From Isoetes taiwanensis (lineage: Eukaryota; Streptophyta; Lycopodiopsida; Isoetales; Isoetaceae), in NCBI GenBank assembly GCA_021234155.1, contig JAJEKV010000040.1, positions 3,511,799 through 3,575,798 of the forward strand: a stretch of DNA of 64,000 nt, read 5' to 3'. Shown here piece after piece: positions 25,183 to 39,000 of the stretch (the stretch's first letter is position 1; each line of letters opens with the position of its first letter). Both the position numbers and the translations under genes were made by a program. A model generated the notes under the pieces. The model made no database searches. It worked only from the letters and a program-made list of their open reading frames with translations, and was not told where the DNA came from.

Positions 25183-26289
25183 AATGATTGTTTTGCAATG
25201 CTAAAGTTTCATGTGAAATATGACAAATGAGAATGTTTATTAATGGTTGAAGCTGAGACCTCTTTTTGAGGATGCTATGACTAATCGATATCGATCTGTC
25301 AGGCCTCTATAATGTCATAAACGTCAAATCTTGCAGAAGCTAGATGTTCAACTAAGTATGTTATGCGGTACTTCTGCGGAAGTGCCCATGATCACCGCTT
25401 TGTTCTTGGAACTTTTATATTAAAATCTATAGCCACTTACCATTAGTCTGACCATGGCTGCTACACCAACTAACTAGCCTAGAAGGCACATTGTCCTCGA
25501 AGATAGATCATCTCTGTTGGATTGCCCCTTGCGGCGGTTTGTTGTTGAGAGTAGTAATGCCTTGCGGCGGTTGTAGTCAATGTCGCCCGGGTGAATTGAC
25601 AGGAGGACCAGGTGCTGGTGATTGCCCCTCTCACGGTGGTATAGCATGTGGTCCCACTTTTTGGCATCACAGAGGCTGATGGTCTCAAAGAGATTATCTC
25701 TTTATATGATATAGCAGCCCGGTGGCCTTAAATGGATTTCAGTTCTCCTTTGCCAATGGAGAAATGAAGGAAAGCTAGTTGTTGGAGAAGAGGAGGCGAC
25801 AAGCATGAGTCTCTCTTACCAACATGAGTCACAATGCTATGCGAGGATTAGAGGCACGGATGAAGAGATGTTGAGGCACATAGCGGCACAAATTAGTCTC
25901 TTTAATAAGCCTAGAACAAACTCATTGGAATTTATTGGTTGTAGTGGCTTTGTGTTGGCTTTGCATATTTGATGTCGAGTCATATTTACGCCCTTTGGGA
26001 AGGGAAAAGCGTCTTTAGGAAATTATCACAGGAATCACGCCGCTCACAGGTTTGTTGTTACTAAGATCCAAAGTTGATGATCGATCGACTTACTAATATT
26101 CTTTGATATAGTGCCACCGCAGGATGACAACTGTTGATATGGAAAGGCACATTGACTATTATGGAACTACTCCTAAGAATTATGGTAATAATAGGATCTA
26201 TTCTGCGATTTTAGCGATTTATTAAAATTTTCTTTTATCACATTGATAGGTATGCTTATTGAGTTTCGGAGTCCATTTGCATGTCTACC
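25183..26289. other. No gene recognised
   Basis: Overlapping short frames on both strands at about 25,480-25,690 only; a local repeat cttgcggcggtt(t/g) occurs at 25,528 and 25,561. Confidence 0.4.
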
Positions 26290-27200
26290 ATGAACTTGAA
26301 AATCTAGATATTTTTTTTCCATGAGCACTCCTTTTCAGTTCCTTGGACTTATAGTTGAAAATCCCATCGATCGAGACATCGGATAAGCCATTCTAAATGG
26401 AATGACATGCATGTTTTGCATGCATGCGGAAGTAGCATACTGATACAGTTGGAGTTACATTTATTTTAAGGCGCGTTTCGCCGACTTCTCGCCGGTAACT
26501 TCCTCTTCTCTCTCGTGATACCTTATTCTCTTTGAATTGTTTCGAGGCCGGGGAGGGCTTCTTCACCACTTTGGTTTAGTAATTGGCGTTTCTTTTCATC
26601 TTTGTCCTTTGTGCTAGCCTTCATCTGTGACCTTAGTCCTCGATCTGATTTGTTAAGGATCGCTTTGGTATTGGGCGGTTTGTTGGTTTCATCACGGAGT
26701 CCCATTCTAGAATCCCATCGATCCAGAGACATCGGATCGCCATTCTAGAATGGGGCGAGCATCTATCGATACGTATGCATCTTGGTGGCCTTATGCCCGA
26801 TACAGTTGGGGAGTTAAGCTATTTTAAGTGGCGTTTTACGCCCGACTTCTCATGGTAGCCCTCTTCTCTCTGTGATACCTTATTCTCTTTGAACCCACCC
26901 TCCCCTTCTTTTGTTGTGTATTTTTTATCGGCGTGGCGCATCGTAATCAACCCTCCACTCACAGGAGGTTTGTTTTATCTTGTTGTTTTGTTGGTGATGG
27001 TCACGAGGAGTCTGAGGGTTAAGCGAGTGGCCTCTGTTTCGACTTTTTTTCCATTAAGTGGGTTTTGGGAGGCGATTTTTATGCCTTAGTTTTTCGGTAG
27101 GTTTGTTGGTTTCATCACGAGTCCCATTCTAGAATCTAGATATTTACTTGCCAAAGCCTACACTCCCTTTCAGTTCAGCGGACTTATAGTTGGGCGATCT
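26290..27200. repeat. Direct repeats, two long and one partial copy
   Basis: A unit running from aatctagatatt / cccatcgatc...gacatcggat through gatacagttgg.gagtta to ctctgtgataccttattctc is found at about 26,300-26,540 and 26,690-26,900. Part of it (gtcccattctagaatc..., gacttatagttg) recurs at 27,105-27,200. Copies differ by many small indels. Confidence 0.75.
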
Positions 27201-29250
27201 GAGGCTTCCATATGCACATTGACCTTACCCATAGAAGTTAAGTAAGTTCTCCTTGAGATGATAACTTATTTTCTTAAGATTGCCTTATACATCGATCACG
27301 ATATTTATGCATTTCGTCAATATTGCATAAAACTAAAGCAACATGTTAATAATTTATCAGTTAAGACACCACAAATTTATTAGTTGAGCAGTAGCAGAAC
27401 TCCACAATGCTTTTGGACCTTAAGATGCTTTAATTTCTTGAACATGCATGCACAGAAAGGAACACATCTTTGAAATCATGCGAGCTTACACAACACTTAA
27501 CCTAAATGTTATGCAAGTTGGCTAAAATGTTATGCAAGTTGGTAACATCCATTAAAGTCCTCATGAATAAGCACCTCATTGAGTGTGAACTAGTGTGGTC
27601 AATTAGTGTGAATAAACACCTCGACATGTTTGCCAATACACACTCCAAGAGGTTGGCACTAGGATGGTGCCACCTACGTATTGCAATGATGTTTGCATGT
27701 GCGATGAAGCGCACATGTGAACTTGTTGTTTAAGTTACCCTTTGAATGAATGCAGCATATTGGCTGCTACCTAGCAATGGAAAACTAAGCTAAGCACTTC
27801 ACTTTACAAAACTACTTGAGGAAAAATGATAACCACGTTAAGATTGAACTTTTTGTTGTAGTGATTTCAATAATATATCGCTATTGTTTCACGGGTCTTG
27901 ATTTTGAGTAGCAATGAAATGCATATGCTTTGTTGTCTTTGGGTTTTGGATTCAATTGCAACACTTGGATTAATAAATCGCATGAAAACACTTGAATTTG
28001 TTTAAATATGACCATGTAAAGAAAACATGGCCTTTGTCGCGATATTAGGCGTTGTGGAACTACTTGGTAGGTTGCATGGATGTTATTATCATGTATTTTT
28101 CTAGACATCATGCATCAAATGCTATTTTTACTTTGGCTAGCCATTTTATAGCTGGAAGCTCTTCTAGTTTAATTCAAATTTTAGCTTGCCTTTTCAATTT
28201 AACCTTCTTTGAATGGAGTGACTTTTACTTCTATCTTGCTAAAATGTTGTACAAATGTTTTCATGCTTGCCTTCTACTTTTAAAGAAGCTCAAATTGATG
28301 TGAATTGATTGATGTAGAATTAAGAAACAATCCATCATGCTTAAGTCTCTTCTTCCTTTTTTTATTGGAATGGGAAGGGCTAATAATATTATAGTTTTGC
28401 TTGAACATGATATTCACATCATAAAATGGGATAAGCTTAAAAGTTACCTGATATTTCTTGATATTGGGAGTGCTTGGGGATTGTCAATGGATATATTTAA
28501 TTTGGTAGGCATTAATATAAAACTACAAGCTGTTGGGAGAGAGAAAGTGGAATTGTATACGTGACCATCAAAAATATATCTATGCATAAAATGTGAGGAA
28601 AGGTACATATTATTAGCATTTTTAATAGTAAAGAGGGAGAAAACCAAATAAGAAGGTTTGTGCTTTCCTATATATAGGGACATTATCTTTGATCAATTTG
28701 AGGATGAATTAACCAGTTTTTGCTGGAAATTATTATCGCGAGATCGTTCTCCTATAATCATTGATTGTACAACTACTCATAATTACAACTTCTGGAGAAA
28801 CAATAGCAGGTTAATAAAGTCTTTGCGACTGTGACTTTGCAAAATTCCTTTGTAGTACACCTCTTGATAAACCCCTCGTAGTACAAAAACTTGTATATAT
28901 CATCATTACATGTTTGTGTATTCTTTGGATAATATTATTATAGGCACCTTAGAGGCAACATGCACCATAGGCATGCATATTTCTTTAATAACCCCTTTAG
29001 AGTAACCCAGGTTCAAGGCAACGTACTATAGGCATGTATATTTCTTAATGGGCCTTGGAGTAACCAGTTCGATTCAAGGAGGCCTTATTATACATAACCA
29101 TTATATATCCTAATAATGCGTTATATGATTTGTTTTTTCATATTATTATTATTGTTATTATGATTTGTTTTTGTTATGGTTAGTTTTACCAAGCTTCGAT
29201 AATTAAGTCTACATGCATATATACTTGCATCCTTAGTGCGAGGCCTTTAT
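27201..29250. other. No gene recognised
   Basis: Small direct repeats only: ATGTTATGCAAGTTGG at 27,508 and 27,527, and a diverged duplication taggcatg(c/t)atatttctt at about 28,969 and 29,031. No coding support for the open frames at 28,052-28,683. Confidence 0.4.
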
Positions 29251-29738
29251 TAGGGCAGAAGGGGCCAAATTTTAATATAACAACGGCACATCACTATTAT
29301 TAACATTAATTAACACAAACCATTGCATCAACACACATTTAGAAATTAAAATCCCCACAGAAACCCCCTTTGGTTTGGGTGCATATTCACACGGGGGTTG
29401 CATTAGGCCGGCAGAGCCCTAAAAACTTTCAATACATGTACAAAATTAACACCATTAAGTACATTGCCTCAAACCTTATAGTATTTCCACAAATCTTAAT
29501 ATCTGATATATAAAACTTGTATACAGTCATACCCACAAAAGCGAGGATTGCTATGTATGGCCCGGATCAGGAATAAAGGGCAAATATGCCCATCAGAAAT
29601 GACTCGATGCGGATGGCTTAGATGTGAATATGCACCCAAACCAAAGGGGGTTTCAGGGGGATTTTAATTTAAATGTGTTGGATGCAATGGTTTGTGTTAA
29701 TTAATGTTAATAATAGTGATGTGCTGGTTGTTATATTA
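29251..29738 (+). mobile_element. Foldback MITE, copy 1 (most complete)
   Basis: Arms of roughly 140 bp are inverted: TAATATAACAACGGCACATC at 29,273 matches the reverse of gatgtgctggttgttatatta ending at 29,738, and cccctttggtttgggtgcat (29,366-29,385) matches the reverse of atgcacccaaaccaaaggggg (29,627-29,648). The centre (about 230 bp) is unique to the family and non-coding. Three further copies lie at 31.4, 40.0 and 46.6 kb. The left end shares TAGGGC(A/G)AAGGGGCCAAA with copies 2 and 3, so the family terminus may extend there. No target duplication could be fixed. Confidence 0.85.
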
Positions 29739-30404
29739 AAAAAAAATCATCAACGTGGTAGAAGTAATAAAAATATATAGATGTGAATGCATCATGTTCC
29801 CTACCTTGGCATGTGAGAACAACTTTATTGTCTAACGTTGACGGTATGATTACACACAGAATGAAGCATACTTACTATTGAAATGGGCTGGTGTTATATG
29901 TGTATAATTTCCTGCATGTGCATGCTTCATGAAATGTGGCCAATAGTTGTTGCATTTTGGAGTTAGTATGTTGCTCATTGTGACTTTTTGTTGATGTGAA
30001 GCTGATATTCAAAGCATGTGTTTTTCTGAGTATATTAATTTGGAAGGAATCGTTCCATAATATTTATACAAGACATTAATAATTTGTTTTAATTGGTTTC
30101 AAATGACATAGGAAGAGTTTGGTTGGTGGAATATTATTGTATTGTGAATTGGAATGGATATAGCACCTAAATTAGTAAACATAGATTAAAAAGCATCATG
30201 TCTCATCTTAAATACATCGAAATTGTGTTTTTCCAATTGGCAATCAAAAGTCCTAAGGTTATAATTTTCTAGATAAACTTGAAAGCGATATGAAGAATGA
30301 ATATGTAGCATAATAACAGGTTTTCTTTATTGTTTTTATGCAGCTTTCACTAAAGGTTTTTCCTATGATTTAAGTGATGTATTCCAAATGGATGTACTAA
30401 TCGT
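29739..30404. other. No gene recognised
   Basis: AT-rich, no coding support. Confidence 0.45.
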
Positions 30405-30745
30405 ACATCTAGAGTCGCCATTCACGAGCCATTGATTTTAGCCTTTTTTTCCAATGGTCAATAACCCAGTAGGCTCACAACAAGCCCTTTTTTTTTGTGG
30501 AGTGTGGTGCATAATGGTCAACAACCAATGGCTCACAATATAAAAGCCCTAATCGTCACATCTAGAGTGCGCACCATTTCACGAGCCATTGATTTTTAGC
30601 CTTTTTTTTTTTTTTTTTTCCAATGGTCCAGCGACCAATGGCTCATAACAAAGCCCTTTTTTTTTGTCGTGTGGTGCATAATGGTCAACAACCAATGACT
30701 CTAACAAAAGCCCTCTTTTTGTGTGTGTGGTGCATAATAGGCACA
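30405..30745. repeat. Tandem duplication, about 150-bp period
   Basis: TCTAGAGTCG(C)CCATT(T)CACGAGCC followed by a T-run, ccaatggtc, a second T-run after aagccc and gtggtgcataatgg occurs at 30,409 and again from 30,559, with length changes mainly in the T-runs. A third partial unit ends at 30,740. Confidence 0.85.
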
Positions 30746-31377
30746 TGAAGGAACTGAAGGGTGCATGTGCAGTTTCCGTAGAGCAACACATTTCTTATCT
30801 GCTTTTGATCGAACTCTGTTTGAGATGATTTTTGTGCGTTGGAAAGCTCCACGAGATCTTTTTTTTTTGATAGTGTATGATATGGTTATGTTTGGTTAAG
30901 TTATCTATACTAAAACAGCAATTTTCGTCCGGGTTTTGTAGGCTTTCACATCCTACCCGGTGATTAATGAGTTAGCTATTGGATATTGTTTATGGCTCAT
31001 TAGAATGAAGCTTGCAAAAATTTACCATACAATTTTAGATTTTGAAATGGGTTATTAAGCAAATTCCAAGGCTTCTACAGATCCTTGTGCTAACAAGCAA
31101 AAAAGTTTCCACTTTGGTTTCTCACCCACAAAGATCCATGGAGGCCAAAGTACAGCTGTTAAATTCTAGTTCAAAAATGTTTGTGTATGGGTGTTTGCAA
31201 ACTTTGCTGACTTTCAGGAATAATGGGATCAATCCGCTCTATCTTTATGGTAACTTTTACTTATGTTCTATTTGTTTATTGTGATGAAATTCCAAAGCTA
31301 CAGTGATGAAAGCCTCAAAGGAATTCTAGTTTTTACGGTTTTGATTCTAAATTTTACATCACCTGCGGGGATGTCCC
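30746..31377. other. No gene recognised
   Basis: An 80-residue frame (31,042-31,284) without features; nothing else. Confidence 0.4.
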
Positions 31378-31808
31378 TAAGGCCGAAGGGCCAAAAATTT
31401 TGCAACACAAACCATTAACATCCAACATATAAAAATTAAATCCCCAACACATAACAACCATTGACATTAACAACCAACACATAACTACCATTGACATTAA
31501 TTAACCTGACGGTGGGTCCGACACATTTTAAATTAAAATCACATAAGCCCCTTTGGTTTGGGTGCATATTCACAGGGGGTGGCGTAGAAGTGTGAGCCTC
31601 ATAATTGTATTTTACTGCATTACAAAATTAACACCATATAGTAATGCAGCGAAATCTTATAGTATTTTGCGAATCTTGTTATATCTGATATGTAAAATTT
31701 TATACTTGCATACCCCTGAAGCAGGAGCTACGTCTGATTAGATTAAAGGAATAAGGGAGTGAATATGCACATCCAAGCGACTCGTTGCAGTCTTAGTGTG
31801 AATAGAAA
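31378..31808 (+). mobile_element. Foldback MITE, copy 2 (right arm lost)
   Basis: Shares the left end (taaggccgaagggccaaaa), the inner arm cccctttggtttgggtgcat (31,549-31,568) and the centre with copy 1. The left arm contains an internal duplication of ccaacacataac(a/t)accattgacattaa. The right arm stops after gtgaata (about 31,803), so most of it is missing. One 62-residue frame across it is accidental. Confidence 0.8.
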
Positions 31809-32733
31809 CCTTTTTGCAACAAGCTGCGACATCTTATGCTATTACTTTTGCTTTATTATCATGATGACAGTAAAGAACTAGCCTTTTTTACATTATATCA
31901 AATTATTGCAGCTGCCTTACAACGTGCATCTTTACAGGTTACAAAAGTTTTGTGGCAATAAGTAAATACTATGCTGAAATGTCCACCTATTTGGTGGTGG
32001 GCAGTGTTGGGCAAATTCTGAGGAACACTATAAAAACACTATAAAACTGGTTGGAATTGAAAAATTTTTGGTCAAAGTTAATGTATCATAGGAATTTTTA
32101 GCAAGTTTGCACAAGCATAAGTGGACACTTTGGAAAGCGATTCTAGAGTGTCCGCGTTCTAACTGCCCGGTGGGATTTTGTCACGGTAGCTCTTTGTTTC
32201 AAGCCGTTAGTTTCCATCTCACGGTACGTGGAAATTCATGGAAATTCCACATGTTAGGTAGTTAGGGCCTTCGAGGATGATAAGCTTCTCAGGCTCCTGC
32301 TTATTCGGCAAAACTTTTCTCGCGTCCGGAGTCAAGGGGGCTAGAGAATTTGAGAGCGGGTTTTTCAAGAGCGGTTTAGTTTCTCGGGGTTCGATCCATT
32401 ATTTTGGTTTGCCTGAGGAATGCCCTCCGGCCTATTTTACATCGTTCTCGGTATTTTCACATTTATTATCTTGGCTGAGGAAAGCCCAAAGGTAGTTACT
32501 TCAAACATCTGAGTTGTTCTTTTATCTTTGTTCTTGGTAAAGTAAGAAGTATTATTAGGGTAATGACCTTCTTCTTTTATTATGCTCTTCAACCATTTCA
32601 TTAAGTGGGGAAACTTTTCATTGCGACTACCATGGATGGATGCTCACGATGTATGCCTCATTTGGTGCCACAATGCATTTACTGTGATAAGCGAGGGCTT
32701 GTTATCTACCATTTTCTCCTTTAGGCCGGCTTG
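31809..32733. other. No gene recognised
   Basis: A 72-residue frame (32,277-32,495) is the only open frame of note and has no recognised features. Confidence 0.4.
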
Positions 32734-32764
32734 TTCCACTACAAGATGATAGGGTTTTCGTCAA

Positions 32765-33230
32765 ACCTTGTGTCACTACCTTCTAAGGTTTGTCGGTTGT
32801 CAATGAGAATCTTGAAAGTGATACAAATTGAATTGATTATTAATGGGACTTGTGTCGATTACACTTAGCGTCAATAGCAGCGTCATGTTTTGTGACATAT
32901 TTATGTCAAACTTTTATTTACCTTTTGTTGGCTTTTGTAATGATTAGTGCATCATGTATTGCAAAAGTTTGTGACATAATTTAATGTCGAATATAGCAAT
33001 GGGTTTGTGTCACCATAACATCGTTAGGTCTAAAGTTTTGAGTCAATTTTTATTCGCATTTGTGTCACATTTTGTAGTAACTTCTTGTCATCTCCTATAA
33101 AACATTTGTGTCAATATATAGTGTCAAACATGGACAACTTTACATCAATTTTGTTTTATCGCATGGCACTTATATCACTTGGTGCATAAAAAGTGTCAAT
33201 ATAGTGACATTGTGAAGTAAATACATGGGC
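32765..33230. repeat. Left subterminal motif cluster of the large CACTA-like element
   Basis: TGTGTCA or its close forms (TGTGACA, TGTCAAAC, AGTGTCAAT) recur about every 30-50 bp in both orientations. This is the arrangement used by subterminal-binding proteins of En/Spm elements; the binding itself is inferred. Confidence 0.65.
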
Positions 33231-33297
33231 CTTGGCGTGAGACTATCGTGATATGGAGGTTTGGTTTTTCAAGGATATGCTCTAGTTTTCTTTAATG

Positions 33298-33408
33298 GTA
33301 GTTCTTTTTTTTTTTGAATGTGTGGTTTCTTAAGGAGGTGCAATTTTTAGGTGTGGTTTTATGTTCTTCTAAAATTTATGTATGACCAAGTTGTCCACAT
33401 GCCTATAC
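33298..33408 (-). repeat. Fragment related to the right end of the first CACTA element
   Basis: The reverse complement of gtgtggtttcttaaggaggt...atgaccaagttgt matches 14,865-14,925 (acaacttggtcatacat...aaaaccac). It is a piece of the same subterminal family lying inside the larger element, in reverse orientation. Confidence 0.6.
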
Positions 33409-33699
33409 TGCGTCCTTGATATGCAACAACGTACCACATATATCACGTCATCTAGCGTCATGTGACATGTACATAGCCTTTCTATACGGTGGTCTTCTAG
33501 AATCCTCTTCATGAAAAGAGGTATGGCGAAAGCCCTGCTCAAAGGGCTTCAACAGGTTCGATTGTTTGAATCCTTAATTCCCATAAGGTTATTTCACATT
33601 CAAGGATAACAATAATTATAGCGTTGAAGGATAGCAATAGGAGCCAAGTTGCATGGTCAATTTTTTTCAAAGAAGGAAACAGGTGACTACAAAATATCA

Positions 33700-36055
33700 T
33701 TGGACTAAGCTCCTTTGTACTTCTTGGCCAAGGAATGGTCTTACGTCACAAAACTTCACCCCTAGAAATGTGACATTTTGAGTGGAGTTAGCGAGTCAAT
33801 TTACAATTCTAGGATGGGAAAGAGTAGATGCGCTTTCCGTCGCCGAGGAGCCTTCTGAAAGAGAGAAGAGTTTTTGGGAAAAGTTGCTTACGGAATGAAG
33901 CATGCTAGAGTGTACCATGTAAATTACTTTTAGGGAGTCTTGAGAACTACCGGAAAAGTGCTTGATTACTAGTGTTTGAAACTTGCACAAGTGTCTCCCG
34001 ATAAGCAATAAGTTTGAGCATTGATTCATTCATTTAGTCTCTAATGGTATTGCTATCCTTTGATGCTATATATTGGCGTGTTGTTGACCTTCAATTCAAA
34101 ATTTTTTGATTGATTTTAATGGAAAGAAAAGTATGAAAATTACCCGGATTCAAAAGTACCTAGTGTAGATACTTTTGGGGTTTAAAGTGATAGCATGCTT
34201 TCACCCTCACGATGGATGGAGTCTTTGTCATCCCACAACTCTCGAGTAGCATGATGACATGGTGCCAAATCCTAGTCAAATTCGGCCTTGGTGGGTGCGG
34301 AATCTACCCCCTCGAGTCATGCGGCTAATGCCTTCTCCCGCAAGCTCGGTTCCACTATCCAGATCATTGAATCCTCCTCTCATTAGCTGATGACATGGGC
34401 ATGTTAAGGAAAATCCATGATCACGATCGGATTCGAGGGAAGCGTACCAAACATAAATTGTCCTAGGCTCTTTGGATAGAAACCCAATTGTTACATTTGT
34501 TCATGAAGAATGAGGACTCGAATGTGATTCAACAGCGGTATGCACCCAGCGTCAAAAATACCTTAGGGGTTAAGGATCATTGGTTAATGTCTTTATAAAT
34601 GCATTTCATAGGCGGATCTACAATAGATACAAGGAATAGACATGTACGTATTTGGCATAATGAAAACCACTCAACTATTAAGTTTATAGGCATCTTGGGC
34701 ATCATTCTAATGCAATGAGTGTTAAGAGCCATGTTTCTCGAATCACATTATTGCATATTCAAATGTTAGCAATCATGCACTTTGTGAAACTTGGTTTCTA
34801 AAAAGTAATATCAAAGTTAGAGCGGAGTTGGCCAAAGCTAATTAGCAATTTAGGCTTTGGTGAGGAGCTTTTGAAAACTTGCTTTAGAAGGGTTCTTCTG
34901 CGTCTTTTGGCACCATAACCTTCTTATTACATGATGACATGGTGCCAAATCTAAGAGGCGGGTGGCGGAGGCAAGTGTACGGAAACGACTATCCCTCTCC
35001 GAGGTTGTATGCTAATGCCTTTGCTTGAGAACGCTTCCCTTATCGATCTTTAGATCCTCCAATCGTAGACAATGTTACATGCATGTTGAAGAAAATCCAT
35101 GATGATCCTTGAGGGGACTTAACGAACCACAAAATCATCATGTGGATTTAGAAGAAACCAAGCTGATATGTCATTTAATGCTGAGGATGAAAGACGGAAT
35201 GGCGTCTCCACTTTGCCATGCCATCAAAATGTCAAAATTACCTTAGAAATTCGAGGTTACATGGTCGAGGGTTTTTCAAAGTATATGGTACCACGGATGC
35301 CACACTACCGATGTTCGCATCACGGCACAGACCATGATGACCATAAGTGTGTTGTGTTTTGAGCTCCTTTGGGTGCTTCACCGACTGGGGAGGCTGGTCT
35401 TACGCCCATGAAACTTGAGTACGGCGGAGGTCATATGCTAATGCCCTCTCTCAGGAAGCTCGACTCCCTATCAGATTGAATCCTCTATTCTGGACAATGT
35501 GCAGTATGTGAAGTGAACTCCAATGCGGTCGACCGCAATGCATTGAATGTCCGAATTACCTTAGAAGTCGCGGTCAGTTTTCTAAGAAGGGTATATGGGC
35601 GCCTCCCCAAGCGATGTTAGCGGGGGTAGCACCTTGGCCAATTGCCTATAGTATATTGGACTTTGGCTCCTTTCAGCGTCTTGGCCAAGGCGGTCTTACG
35701 CCCTATGGAACTTGGTACACAGAGTAATGTCAACATTCCACATCTATTGAGAGCATAGATCAATTTGCAACTCTCAGTTAAGGGAATTCATTCATTTGTG
35801 GTCAGGGCCTTCGAGAGGAAAGTTTTGAGGAAAGTTGCTTAGGGCTTCTTAAGGATCGATCTTGGCATCAAGACCCTCAGCGACATGATGACATGGTGCC
35901 ATATCTGGTTGAATCAGGCAACTTTGGAAAACTTTCCCATAGCGATCTTGAATCAAAACAAATGAAGCATGATCTTCAAAGGCTAAATTTACAATGAGAT
36001 GAAGATCAATAGCTGGCAATTTATATGGAATCAAATGGCATGAGGGCATTGATCA
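33700..36055. repeat. Degenerate long direct repeats
   Basis: Phrases recur in the same order: CATGATGACATGGTGCCA(A/T)AT at 34,249, 34,930 and 35,884; gctaatgcc(t/c)t(c/t)... followed by c(t)cgg(t)tcc and gaatcctc at about 34,325, 35,010 and 35,438; and ttggccaagg.(a/c)ggtcttacg at 33,724 and 35,681. Units are roughly 450-700 bp and strongly diverged. No frame is kept, so coding origin is unclear. Confidence 0.6.
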
Positions 36056-39000
36056 CGGACCATTTAAACTTCGATTGAAGAATATGAGATAAGTTTTCAA
36101 ATTATCAAGTACCAAGAAAAGTTTATAAACCTCTAGTGTTGTAGCCATCCTCGGAGACACTTTCTTCTTATTGACCTTAGAAGCTTGGATATGCCCAACA
36201 ATGCATTATTGGCAGGCTCTATCCTTTTCAGGGTACTACGCCAATCTTGTAGTGTTAGTTGTACCCTTCGCGATGGGGTGAAGTTCCTCTGGATTATATG
36301 TCATGACTTATCATCCTTGATATTTGGATCTTTAACAAACCAATTTTGCACTCTTTAGTTCCCTCGCCATGGATGAAATTGATGCTAAAATAACATACAA
36401 AAATAGCGTGAATTAGGTGAATAGAATATAACAATGGCGCAAGGGTCCCAATGTGCAACATATTGACCTTGGAAAAGTGGCTCCTATCTATATAAATCAT
36501 ACGTAGAGAAAGAAAGTCGAGAAAAGAAATTATAACAAATTGAATTTTATCCGGAAGCAAATTCACGAACACGTATAAATGATGTTAGAACCTAAAAGGC
36601 TGAGGCTTTTGGACGGATCTAACATATAAGTAGCAATTACTTTGGCTATCAAAGCTACGTAAACTTCTATTCGCATACAACTCTGGAAAATTTTTGTGAT
36701 ATAAAGTTTAGATAGTCACCCGGAGAATATATACCAGCATATACCGGAGAATCTCCCACTTACCCAAGATTTGGGGCAACTAATGACAATTAGCTTCTAG
36801 CAAGGAATTTATAAATTGGCGGTATGCGCGCCACTAGTTCTAATACTTTTTAGTGAATGCTATATATGCAAGAGAAATATATATTGGGGCGCAAGAGAAA
36901 TATATATTGGGGCACATCTTTGTAGAAAGTGTAGGATGATTTTAAGCTAGCTATTTACAATCAATAGGATTGGTTCCTTGAAAAAAATCTTTTGCCTTTA
37001 TCTATTCCTATACTCAATTAGATGATGAAGACGTGGAAAACTTGGACCCATATTGCTTTTTGTATCTAAGTGGTAAGCTTCCGATTAGGTTGAAGCTTCC
37101 ATCCATCCAATGTAAACTACACAACGTACAATATGAATCAACAACAAAATCGTAATGGAAAATTCTAGCATAGATAGAGCTATGATGTTGAAACTTCATT
37201 CTAACACAAGTACTCCTAGGTATGTTACACCATGCAAAGCCCATTTGTACAAAGAGTTATTTTAAAGAAGAACTATGGATAAACAATGCGAAGATCCAAA
37301 TATTAAGGTAATAATATCGGTGCAACCATGCCTTCCCTTACAGTTGTAAACGTAAATGTAGTAGATTCAACTGCACTATCGACAATATGTTGCTCATCTT
37401 ACAATGGACTATATGTTGCTCATCTTACAATAATATGAAGGTCAAAACTTTGTATCAAAGCGATATTCAACATCTCTAAAGAATCAAGAAACCCAAAGTT
37501 TAAATCAAGCTTCAAACAAAGCTCTCAATCTGCTTACATTTCGGTTATGTTCAATTACAAAATTCAATGTCTTAGCACATCTACATAACAAACTCAAAAT
37601 ATCAGTTGCTTCTATACTTTTACCATCAGACAGACTATATAGCAAAAGACCATTTTGGATTGAGCATATTAAGATAATCGTTTCAAAGTTTCAAAGATCA
37701 CGGTAAAAGCAAAGGGTCCTCCTTTTCAAACTCTCTTCATGTTTTTGCGATTAAAGCGAGTCATCTAGGCTTAGGTCTTGAATTTAGATTATTAGCCTTC
37801 ACAAATTGTGTATGAATATTGAACTTAGAAGCTTGAAGACAAAGCATTCGGCTCAACATGATGTTTCGGTCGGTGACATACACAACCTACATAACATAGA
37901 TTACGCATCCACTTCCACATATCGGCTTGTAGACCTTTGAATGCGTAACTATTTTTTTTTTTGCAAGAATAATTGTGAATCCTTGATCCTACCAAGAAGA
38001 TGGTAACTTGATGTGATTACAAAGCTGCACAAACACGTAGTGTCATGAAATAATGATAGGATAACTTAAAATATCTTAAACAAATATCTATATTTTTTAT
38101 GATCGGATAACTTAAAATATCTTAAACAAATATGTAGCATTATATGAGGGGTTGGCACTGATGTACATAAGCTTTTCTATATGGTTTCTATGATTTTGTT
38201 CTTTGTATTAAGTGCATACTAAATAGTATTTCTAGAGTGCATCAAATTTAGTTGATTTCTTGGTACGTGGCTTTAGGGTTTGTATAGGAAAAAGAGCAAC
38301 TTCGTGCTTTGGGGATTATGAAACTTTTAGGGCTTTAGGGTTTGTGTGTAGGAAAGCAACTCGTGACTTCAAATCTCACGGAGCTATTTGGCCAAGGCTT
38401 TGGGCTTCCATGGTATGGTAGTTTTAGTACCGTCGGCAAATCTCTAAGATGTGGCTATGCGTGGATCTGCTGGCTTCTCACTCTTGTATTTGAAGGCTCT
38501 AGATATGGGGCGGGATGAAATGAAGTAGGATTGAAGAGGCAATGTACCTGGGATTTTTCACTTCTTGGGATCAGAGCACAGGGGCTACTTTAAGGTGGAG
38601 CAGAGAAAATAAAGGGATGAAATTTGGATGCCCAAAATCTATTCACATGCAGCTTTGATGAAGGAGATGGAAAATAATGCGATCCTTATGATGTAGGCAT
38701 TTATCACATTTTTGTGGAGCCGAGAAGTGGCTTGATGGACAAAAAAAATGGTTTGATTCGAGAAAGAGGCCTCAAAGCGCTCCTCAGTGCTCCATTTTTT
38801 TTTCTTACACAACTCTGAACCTAGCTTTGTATGATATTTCTAACAATCCTAATACGTAAAGATTTGACAAAAGAAGCGACTTCTGCGTGGATCATTAACA
38901 AAGCGGATCAGGTAGATCTTCTTACGCAGATTATATGGCAAAATTGTCAATGAGACACAGTTTCCTACTAATTGATGATGTTTTAAAAGAGGAGCCAAAA

